Shown here: one piece after another, positions 57,100 to 64,000 of the stretch
Layout: the number at the start of each line of letters is the position of its first letter
How positions within the stretch are numbered: the first letter of the stretch is position 1
NCBI RefSeq assembly: GCF_000372725.1
Contig: NW_005199926.1
Span: 546,778 to 610,777 of the forward strand
Direction: 5' to 3'
Origin: Emiliania huxleyi CCMP1516
Taxonomy: Eukaryota > Haptophyta > Isochrysidales > Noelaerhabdaceae
Length of the DNA: 64,000 nucleotides
Position numbers and translations under genes: made by a program
Notes under the pieces: model-generated
The model's input: only the letters and a program-made list of their open reading frames with translations
Told to the model about the DNA's origin: nothing
Database searches by the model: none

Positions 57100-58440
57100 A
57101 TGTCGGATGCTGATGCTGAATACCTGCCGCCCCCGGTCAAGGTGCCGGCGAATCTCCCGCCAGCGGCATCTGGCGCGGCCTCGCCCGGCACTGGCGCGGC
57201 GCTCACGCCCACGGCCCGCGACCGCTTCACCGAGAAGCTCACCAGCTCGCTCCGGCAGCACCTAACGGACCCGTCACTCGTGTCGCACGCGCCCGTTGTG
57301 GCCGCGGAGGTGGAGCGCGCGCTCGCCGCGGCGACAGCGCGCGCGCCCAAGGACTACGCATCCAAGGCGCGCTCGCTCTTGGTCAACATTGGCAAGAACG
57401 ACGAGCTGCGGAAGATGGTGCTAAAGCGCACGCTGACGGCGGCCGAGCTCGTGTCTTCGGACCCGCGCGACCTCGCGCCCGAGAAGCTCAAGATCGCAAG
57501 GCGCGCCTCCAAGGAGGCCTACTACGCCCTGCGGCAAGTGTCAGACGACACCAAGATCGTCGGCTGGGACGCAGGCACCTCTGGCAAGATTGAGTTCTCG
57601 CTCAAGTTCGCCGAGCAAGCTGGCAGTCGCGAAACGCACGTTGACGTCGCCGCCGATTCCGCTGCCGCCGCCGGTGATGGCAGCGCCGACCCTGCCAGCG
57701 GCGGGATTGTCGCCGGTGGTGGCGGCGGCGAGGACGCGGGCGATGGTGGCGGTGGCGGCGGCGAGAGCGGCGCCGCTCGCAGCAGCCTGCCGCCCAAGCC
57801 CTCTTCCTTCTCGCCCACGGTGCCATCGAAGAGCGCGCCCGGAGCTGCGGAGGACGACGACGACGGAGGCGCTCTCTTCGACGCGCTCGACGGGGGCGGG
57901 GAGGCGTCGAACGGCGACGGCAACGAGAGCGGCACCGACGTGGCGATGGACGAGGACGGGGCGGACCTCGAGGACGAGGACGAGGAGGACGCCGCCTTCT
58001 CCGCCGCCGACGGGGCCTTCGCAGTCGAGGGTGGCCGCGCCTTTGGCGGCGTCCTCGGCGCGGGAGGGGACGGCACGGGCGCGGGCGGGGACGGATCGCT
58101 CGGTGGCGGAGGGGCGGGAGAGGTGGAGAGCGACAGTGGCGCCGGCATCTGGAGCGCCAGCGAGGAGGAGGGCGATGGACAGGGCGGTGGCGGCGCTGTT
58201 GCACTGCAGCCTGCCGCAAAGCGCGCCAGGAGCTCGGCGTCGTCGGTGTCTGTCGGCGGCGGCAACAGCGGTGGAGCGCCGGATGGCGGGCTCTACGGAC
58301 AGACCCCCGTGCGGCGCGACTCGCTACGGACGGCTGTGCGCGGCGCGAAGCCGGTCAAGGCGGACGACGCGTGGCGGGTGGAGCGAGCCATGCACACCGT
58401 GAGGGGCTTGGCGGCCGCGGCTCGAGAGGCGCTGTCGTAG
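57100..58440 (+). CDS. TFIIS central-domain protein with acidic tail
   Basis: A single 446-residue frame. Residues about 38-147 match the TFIIS middle domain: a helix with VVAAEVERALAAA, KDYASKARSLLVNIGKNDELRKMVLKR, LTAAELVSSDPRDLAPEKLKIARR. In TFIIS this three-helix bundle docks on RNA polymerase II. The usual C-terminal zinc ribbon with its Asp-Glu pair is absent; instead there is a Gly/Ala region, a strongly acidic stretch (EDEDEEDAAF near 295-305) and a basic end (KPVKADDAWRVERAMHTV). It is therefore more like PHF3/SPOC-type or other TFIIS-M proteins than a canonical elongation factor. A nuclear role in transcription is inferred from the domain. Confidence 0.75.
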   Translation: MSDADAEYLPPPVKVPANLPPAASGAASPGTGAALTPTARDRFTEKLTSSLRQHLTDPSLVSHAPVVAAEVERALAAATARAPKDYASKARSLLVNIGKNDELRKMVLKRTLTAAELVSSDPRDLAPEKLKIARRASKEAYYALRQVSDDTKIVGWDAGTSGKIEFSLKFAEQAGSRETHVDVAADSAAAAGDGSADPASGGIVAGGGGGEDAGDGGGGGGESGAARSSLPPKPSSFSPTVPSKSAPGAAEDDDDGGALFDALDGGGEASNGDGNESGTDVAMDEDGADLEDEDEEDAAFSAADGAFAVEGGRAFGGVLGAGGDGTGAGGDGSLGGGGAGEVESDSGAGIWSASEEEGDGQGGGGAVALQPAAKRARSSASSVSVGGGNSGGAPDGGLYGQTPVRRDSLRTAVRGAKPVKADDAWRVERAMHTVRGLAAAAREALS

Positions 58441-58888
58441 GGGGGTCATCTCTGTGCAACGGGGCGGCGCGAGAGGCGACCGTTGGTATTTGGTCGCGTC
58501 GGTCTCTCGTGGGTTTACTGAGGCACTGAGGCCCAGTGCGCACGTGGGTAAGCAACCTGCCCCTCCCCCCCCCCCCGCCGCCGCAATCTCCACAGACCAC
58601 ACAATCACAAACGTCAACCCCCCCCCCCCCACACCTTTTTTCACATTTTTCAGCACACGAGCGTGACGAGACAAGACACCGATCACCGCGACGGCCACGA
58701 TGAGAGAGCACGAACAACGATGGTGGCCAGCATGTCCTGCGAAAGTTGACGTCGACGCGCAACACGGCCTGTGCGCCCTACAGAGGTAAGTTAATCTTTC
58801 GTTTATTCAGACTTTCGGTTCGCCTTGGGCGCAGCCGCCACACTCTCAGAGGGCCCAGGTAGAGTCATGCGCATGGTAGAGTCATGCG
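58441..58888. other. No supported gene
   Basis: Two C-homopolymers (near 58566 and 58619) and otherwise unremarkable sequence between convergent genes. Confidence 0.4.
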
Positions 58889-59170
58889 TCATGCGCACGC
58901 CGCGGCAAACATAGACCTGGCGGCTTCCGCGTGCTCGGAGTTCATTTGCTCGAGCGTGGCGACGATACACCTCGCGTCTGGCACGTCCTCACACTGCTCG
59001 TCGTCTCCGTCAAGCAGGTCGCCGCCATACTGACGCTTGTACTCCTCGATGAACTCGCAAAACTTGCCCAACGTGGTGACAAACCACGACTCGAGCGCGG
59101 GCGCACGGCTCCCGAGCGCGTCGCGGCCAAGTCGAGTCGTCACGCTGAGGCGCCCGTGGGGACCCCGCAA
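58889..59170 (-). CDS. Unknown protein, probable terminal exon
   Basis: The frame ends with PALESWFVTTLGKFCEFIEEYKRQYGG and CIVATLEQMNSEHAEAARSMF before a stop at 58889. It is balanced in composition, unlike chance frames here, and probably alpha-helical. The upstream part is weak, so only the last ~70 residues are supported. No family recognised. Confidence 0.4.
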   Translation of the reverse strand: MRGPHGRLSVTTRLGRDALGSRAPALESWFVTTLGKFCEFIEEYKRQYGGDLLDGDDEQCEDVPDARCIVATLEQMNSEHAEAARSMFAAACA

Positions 59171-59637
59171 TTCCCTTCCCCCCTCGGAGGGCCGGACTGA
59201 GGCGTCGAGGGCCCCACTCTTTCCTTCGCATAGCGGCCACTCTTCGGATCGCTGGTCGAGCGACCCGGGGGATGCCCCGCGCGCCTGACCCAGGCGCGAA
59301 AACGAATCTGCGAGGCGTGGCCGCTCATGCGGCCCGATGGGGAGGAGCGGAGCGGACTACGGGGATCGGCTTCTTACACAGCCCTTCCCTGCAGCGAGCC
59401 CCCACCCACCCGCGCTAGGTCCTGGGCGGCGAAGGGTTCACACCCGACGACGGACTCAGGGCCGGTGCTTTGACGCGCAGTATACTGTACTTCGAGGTAG
59501 TATGAACTCAGAACGGCCCCCCGAGAGCGCCTCTTCGACGCCCACGGGTCCCAGGGGGTCGGAGGGGTTGCGAGAGGGCCTGGACTATTTTTTGTTTGAA
59601 TCCCGGAGGCCGTTCGAACATATAACGTGCGTTCCAC

Positions 59638-60261
59638 GTGCCCGTCCCCAGCAAGGACAACATGCTAGCCCAGCAGGCCGCTCTCACCGCCGCCCGCGGC
59701 GTAGGCAAGGCGGCAAAGGGTGGCAAGGGCGGCGGCAAGGGCGGTGGCAAGGGTTGTGGCCGTGTGGCGCACCAGACCCACTTTGCGCCGCCGCCCTCAA
59801 CGCCCGATACTCGGTCAGAGCCGGCGGAGCGACGGCGGCGGAGTTGCGGCCGCTGGCGACCTCACACGGCGTCGAGCGCCGTAGAGACGGCCCCGAGAGC
59901 CGCCGCCAGGTGTGCCACGACCGCGGTCGCGAGGCTCGTGGCGATGGATGCGCCAGATCCGCTTGCGCCGCCGCCCTCAACGCCCGATACTCGGTCAGAG
60001 CCGGCGGAGCGACGGCGGCGGAGTTGCGGCCGTCGGCGACCTTCCCCTCGACCACGCCGCCGACCCGTCGACAAGCACGTGCGGACTGCCATCGAGAAGA
60101 AGGAGAAGGAGGGCGGCGCATCCGGAGCCCGCAGGCGCGGCGTGGGCGGGCGCGGGCGCGGGCGGGCGCGCGGGAACCCCGCCAGCGGAGGCGACAATGC
60201 CTCTGGCGGCTCTGCAGGCGGCGCGCGGCGCGCCCCTCGCCGGTCTCCCGCACGCTCCTGA
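59638..60261 (+). CDS. Basic Gly/Lys/Arg-rich hypothetical protein
   Basis: A 207-codon frame: after a short helical start (DNMLAQQAALTAARGVG) come GGK repeats, two copies of a PPPSTPDTRSEPAERRRRS segment and an RGRGRGR-type tail. Such composition could suit a nucleic-acid-binding protein, but it also arises by chance in this GC-rich DNA with tandem repeats. Weak support. Confidence 0.25.
   Translation: MPVPSKDNMLAQQAALTAARGVGKAAKGGKGGGKGGGKGCGRVAHQTHFAPPPSTPDTRSEPAERRRRSCGRWRPHTASSAVETAPRAAARCATTAVARLVAMDAPDPLAPPPSTPDTRSEPAERRRRSCGRRRPSPRPRRRPVDKHVRTAIEKKEKEGGASGARRRGVGGRGRGRARGNPASGGDNASGGSAGGARRAPRRSPARS
59785..60034. repeat. 70-bp direct repeat, 180 bp apart
   Basis: Nearly identical 70-bp segments at 59785-59854 and 59965-60034, beginning TGCGCCGCCGCCCTCAACGC. 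Confidence 0.85.
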
Positions 60262-60383
60262 GGGCCGAGAGGGCCGAGAGGCGGGGTCGGTGACCCGGGG
60301 GCATGGGCGGTGCGGCCCGCGCCGCGCGCGGGCGCGTGGCAGCCGCCGTGAGTGCCGAGATCGGGTCCGTACTTCGACGTAGT

Positions 60384-60403
60384 ATGGGCCCCCGGGGGCC
60401 CAT
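60384..60403. repeat. Perfect 20-bp palindrome
   Basis: ATGGGCCCCCGGGGGCCCAT is its own reverse complement. It lies just after one copy of the GTACTTCGACGTAGTAT word. Confidence 0.8.
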
Positions 60404-60847
60404 CTACAGCAGCGGCGAAGTGAGCGTGTTTGTGGTGTTGGTGTGGCGTCTGAGCTTGGATCTGTGACTAAAGCCGGTTACCACTGATGGATCCCCACCC
60501 GAATAACACCTCGCTAGTGCTGTGAGAAAGTATATTGTACTTTTGAGTAGTACGGGTACGGTTCCCGAGACCGACGACCTCGGGAACTAGCCGGGGCAGT
60601 CGGAGAAAGAAGGGGCAACTCCGTGCACTGACGGTCGGCCGTCAGAAAACACGCCTCCGTGGCTCGGGTTACACCAATCCTCGCTACCCAACGCGGCCAA
60701 AGGATATCCACCTCGAGAACCTCGAGAGAGCATTGTCTCCTTCAGGACGATGGTGATCTTGGTTTGATCGTTCCTGTACGCCTCGGTACCCAGGTACAGA
60801 CCCTCGCTCCGTGTACAGCTCTGAGCTCAACTGCCAAACGAAGCGCC

Positions 60848-61672
60848 ATGGTCGCCCTCCTCGACCTCGAAGCAGATCTGCTCGCGCACATCGCCCGCCG
60901 CGGCGGCGCGTCAGTGCTGTGCGCCATGGCGCAGACGAGCCAACAGCTTCGAGCACCGATCATCGCAGCCGGCGACGAAATGTGGCGGGAGTTCGCGTTC
61001 GCGAGGTTCCCTTGCCTCAAGAGCTTGCTGGAGCTCGTGCCAACGTCACTATCTTTCAAGTCGATTTACCGAAAGCAACTTGCCGCTGTTTCACCAGAGC
61101 CGCCGCCCAGCTTCCCGAGCCTGTCCGCGTACGTCTTCTCCGTCGAGCTCGCAGTGCCCGCCCTCGGCTGGAACGCAGCGTGGAGCGCGCCTGTCACCAG
61201 CTTCACAGAGGGCTGGGACCGGATCTGCAACCCTCAGCCCTGGACCGACGCAACGCGGCCGGCTTGGCTGACGGAGGCCTTGGCAGATCTGGACACGCCA
61301 TGGGAGCAGCGGGAGGACGGAAAGGGCTTGTACTCGATGACGCTCTCCATTATTGCGACGCGGCGCCGAGACCTTTCCTCCTTCCGCATGTTCCACTTCT
61401 CGGGACTCGATCAGCTTGGCATTCACATTGTAGAGAACGGTACCATCTGCTATGAAACAGAGGTTCTGCCAGAGAAGGAGGGACTCGTCAACTATCACGA
61501 CTTTGACGGATATGGTCACCAAGGGCCGCCCTTTCCCTACCATGAAATCATGCCGTCTTTCCATACTGCGACAGGCCACGTCGACCTCGGAATCAGTGAG
61601 GGGATGGACGTCGAGTTTGCAAAGAAGTACTTTGCGCTCGGCGCCCCATGGCCCGAGGTGCCTGTTGACTGA
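60848..61672 (+). CDS. F-box-like protein
   Basis: A single exon of 274 residues from the methionine that opens the domain; the frame is open further upstream but that part looks non-coding. Residues 1-60 (LDLEADLLAHIARRGGASVL, AMAQTSQQLRAPI, MWREFAFARFP) follow the F-box pattern: Leu-rich first helix, a VxxTSxxLR helix, and Trp-Arg near the end. The remainder has mixed strands (SMTLSIIATRRRD, QLGIHIVENGTICYETEVLP) and no repeat type I know. F-box proteins usually link substrates to SCF ubiquitin ligases; the substrate is unknown. Confidence 0.65.
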   Translation: MVALLDLEADLLAHIARRGGASVLCAMAQTSQQLRAPIIAAGDEMWREFAFARFPCLKSLLELVPTSLSFKSIYRKQLAAVSPEPPPSFPSLSAYVFSVELAVPALGWNAAWSAPVTSFTEGWDRICNPQPWTDATRPAWLTEALADLDTPWEQREDGKGLYSMTLSIIATRRRDLSSFRMFHFSGLDQLGIHIVENGTICYETEVLPEKEGLVNYHDFDGYGHQGPPFPYHEIMPSFHTATGHVDLGISEGMDVEFAKKYFALGAPWPEVPVD

Positions 61673-62989
61673 AAGTACCGCGTGCTCACACATTCGACGC
61701 TTCATCGTGCGATTGCTTCCCAGTTCTGCGCTACGCCTTACCAGACGCATATACTCTCTCCGTCTGACGTGTTGTGGGGTCCCCCGCGGCCGCCTGTGGG
61801 CCATGTGTGGCCCACGCACCTGCGGACCTGGACCGTGGACGCGCCTGCGCGCACACGAGCTGGTGTGCGGTGGCCGGTGCCCTCACCTTCGTCTGAGCTC
61901 TGACCTCTCTCTGTCGCACATTTTTTGGGATCACAATTCTCGAATAAATAGACTCAGCGGCGCGCATGCCGCCCCACGGTCACGGCCCGGTGGGCAGTGG
62001 CTAACCTGCTCCCCTCTGACAGCAATCAGCATGGTTGCACAGAGCCCGTCCCCAGAGAGCACATCATCTTCCAGCCGTTCCAGGGTCCGACCGCAAGCGG
62101 TGTGCCGGTTGGGCAGCACAGCACACCGACCTTGCGTCTTCAGCGGCTGCAACATGCAGCCACTCACGCGCGGCTCGCTCGCCCCCGCTGCGAGGCTGGC
62201 GAGCGAGGCCCTCCCCCCGGCAGCCTCCCCTCAAGCCTCGCGCCTCCGGCGGCGTCGGCAGCGGGAATGGCGGTACGGTGGACGGCAGGGCTTGCCCTCA
62301 TAGCAGAAAGGAGACCCGCCGCGGGCTCTCGTTGGGCGGCGAGCTGTCGGGTCGCGCCGCCTGCTCACGCGCTGGAGGTGTGAATAGACGCGGCTCGAAG
62401 CCGAGCGGCCAATCCGGCCGCGCCGACCGCGCCTTTGTCTCTCCGCCTCCGTGCGCCGCGCCGGCCGCCGCCGCCGCGCCTGCGCCGCTGCTCGCGCCGT
62501 TGGCGGAGATGCAGTTGATGGCGCTCTCGGAAACGGCCCCGCCGGCAGCACCGCGGTCGGTCGGCCGCGCGGCGTCGGCGGGCGGACCACTGGTCGAGGA
62601 GGGGCGGACAAGCGCGTGCGAGGAGGCGAGGAGGCTTCGGCCGAGCACCTCTTGCGCGGGGGGCGAGCCGGCGGGCAGCGGAGCGGCGAGCCGCTGGGCG
62701 AACGAGGGGGGGGGGGGTCCCCCCCCGAGCGGGGGGGCGGGGGGCGGGGGGGAGGCCGGCGGGCGGCTCTGCCGTCGCCATCGCCGTGAAGTCCGCCAGC
62801 GTCCTCCGCACGTCCGCCTCTGCGGAGAGGTACAGCGAGCTGTTCAGCAGGGGGCTGTTGAGGGAGCTGCCGGCGGCGGGGCCGTCAGGCACGACGCCGC
62901 TCGGCGCTGCGCCTTCGGGCCAGGGCCCGAGCAGGCTGGGGAGGGAGGAGGCGGCAGGCTCGGTGGCCGTGGGGCCGGCCCCACTCGCA
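61673..62989. other. 3' flank and uncertain low-complexity coding
   Basis: 61673-62200 shows nothing. From about 62790 to 62890 the minus strand reads SSLYLSAEADVRRTLADFTAMA, which may be a further exon of the minus-strand gene to the right. Around 62706-62755 there are G and C runs. Confidence 0.35.
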
Positions 62990-63968
62990 TCCTAAGGGCC
63001 GCCGCCCGCGCCGTCTGCGCCGCCGGGGCCGCGCCTGCCCCTGGCCGGCGAGGAGCGGTGGGAGAGGGAGCTGGCGGCGAGGGACGACATCGAGCTGCGG
63101 TTGGAGCGGCTCGGCAGCAGCTCGGAGGTCGCCAGCCTCTGGTAGACGGGCGGGCAAGGCCTCCCCGACGGGACGAACGCCTGCCCCCCAAGCGAGTAGT
63201 CCCCCTCCAGCCCCCCTCGGCCACGCCCGGCCGGCGCAGGTTGACTTGAATCTCAAAGCCCTGCGCACGGGACGGGACGCGGACGTGTCGTGGGCGTGTC
63301 GCGGCCGTGCCATGGACGTGTCGCGGACGTGTCGCGGGCGTGTCGTGCAAGTGCCTCCGGCGAGGTTGGCGCACCTCCATCAGCCGCTGCACCGTCTTTG
63401 TGTGCTGCCGCACGGACGGGATGCGCGACGAGACGCTTCGGGGCCGTGCCGTGTCGTGCAAGGACTCGAAGCCGCCGTGCTCGAGGCCGCCTGACTCCTC
63501 GCCGTCGCCGCCCGCCTCCTCGCCGCCCTCGGTCGGCTTGCCGCTGCGGTCGAGGGAGAGGCCCGCCGTCAGGCTGTTCCAGCCCGCCAGTGCCTCTGCG
63601 AGCTCGACGGCGGAGCGAGGACGGCCTAATAATTAATAATTAATGATTAATGATTAATGATTAATAATTAATAGGAGCTCGACGGCGGAGCGAGGACGGC
63701 CTGCGGCGGAAAGGCGGGAGGGGCGGCGCAGTCGGCGCAGGTGGCGGTCTGTTGTGTGTGTGCTCGCGGGCCCTCCGCGAGCTCTCTCCACTCTCCGGCT
63801 CTCGTTGTTTTTCGAATTTAAGTGTAGAACATGCGTGCCGCCGTCCCGCGCCATCGTGTGCTGTCTCGCCACACACACACGTATAATGGACAGCGCAGCA
63901 CAATGGCGACGCGCGCCGCGAGCGAACGTGGTCCTGTGCACATACACACCGCGGGGGGCTGCGGGCAC
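62990..63968 (-). CDS. Unknown multi-exon protein, partial
   Basis: Three exons can be joined in frame. The first ends at 63701. The second is 63625-63375 and reads AVELAEALAGWNSLTAGLSL, an acidic Gly/Glu stretch, then SVSSRIPSVRQHTKTVQRLME. The third starts at 63260 with GFEIQVNLRRPG; further on a frame reads SLGGQAFVPSGRPCPPVYQR and SNRSSMSSLAASSLSHRSS. The first intron (63626-63700) fits GC-AG, the second (63261-63374) GT-AG. Neither the true start nor the stop is fixed, and a later frame change suggests another intron. I do not recognise the family; possible helical regions and serine-rich linkers only. Confidence 0.5.
63600..63702 (-). repeat. Exact 28-bp direct repeat bounding an AT-rich intron
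   Basis: The same 28 bp stands at 63675-63702 and 63600-63627, 75 bp apart, equal to the intron. Between them is a 47-bp run of TTAATTA/TTAATCA words, strikingly AT-only within GC-rich DNA. AG|GC sits in both repeat copies and serves as donor and acceptor. Confidence 0.92.
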
Positions 63969-64000
63969 CCTCTACGGCACCCGCACACGGCGCGCGTGGT

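Larger units (their letters stand above)
59171..60847. other. Repeat-bearing region with one weak gene candidate
   Basis: It contains the basic low-complexity frame listed separately. A recurring word of the type GTACTT(C/T)(G/T)(A/G)...TAGTA appears near 59487, 60369 and 60532; the copies near 59480 and 60525 share about 25 bp at roughly three quarters identity. Flanks of a decayed element are possible. Confidence 0.4.

Noticed and set aside
59785..60034. CRISPR-like repeat pair
   Set aside because: Only two copies of 70 bp with a 110-bp spacer, in a eukaryotic context; an ordinary duplication.

Overview
This window is nuclear DNA of a eukaryotic microalga. It is very GC-rich, and its genes are split by short introns (38 to about 400 nt). 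Coding regions carry long Ala/Gly/Pro/Ser and acidic low-complexity tracts, and there is one eukaryotic tRNA gene without an encoded CCA. Where exons can be joined in frame, about half of the introns fit GC-AG rather than GT-AG boundaries. From memory this recalls haptophytes of the Emiliania type, but the taxon is an inference. Two 100-base N runs (21628-21727, 39660-39759) are scaffold gaps.

Layout. 1-10.9 kb: sparse. It holds a putative methyltransferase-like gene (724-1809, minus), a phytanoyl-CoA-dioxygenase-like gene (3503-4678, minus), a DUF218/YdcF-like gene (6243-6956, minus), a small membrane protein (9320-9759, minus) and a small acidic protein (10506-10880, minus), between non-autonomous transposons. 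11.3-23.3 kb: three well-resolved minus-strand genes, namely a Dispatched/Patched-type RND membrane protein, a divergent sirtuin and a choline-transporter-like (SLC44) protein.

23.4-54.4 kb: a two-copy structure. Unit A (a GPATCH8-like G-patch/zinc-finger gene) and block B (sterol glucosyltransferase, voltage-gated K+ channel, propeller/EGF/transmembrane protein) occur at 23.4-25.7 and 28.3-37.2 kb, and again as A' at 39.8-42.0 and B' at 46.0-54.4 kb, nearly identical. The spacers between A and B differ completely: the second holds a 1001-residue membrane-anchored astacin metalloprotease, the first holds no such gene. Copy B carries a 513-bp element that is absent from B'. The repeat begins exactly at an N gap, so two haplotypes placed end to end is as likely as a true tandem duplication. 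A tRNA-Asp(GTC) and a retroelement remnant lie between the copies.

54.4-64 kb: a beta-hydroxyacid dehydrogenase, a TFIIS-central-domain protein, a short unknown exon, an F-box-like protein and an unknown minus-strand multi-exon gene.

The most striking signal is in the introns. All three GC-AG introns of the sirtuin, one in the propeller/EGF gene (both copies), one in the last gene, and in weaker form one in the K+ channel and one at 9.4 kb, are bounded by direct repeats. The first bases of the intron are a copy of the first bases of the downstream exon (26 and 28 bp exact in two cases, 12 bp exact in a third, others decayed). This looks like recurrent intron gain by local duplication. The genes share no obvious pathway; they are ordinary membrane-transport, signalling, lipid and RNA-handling functions.
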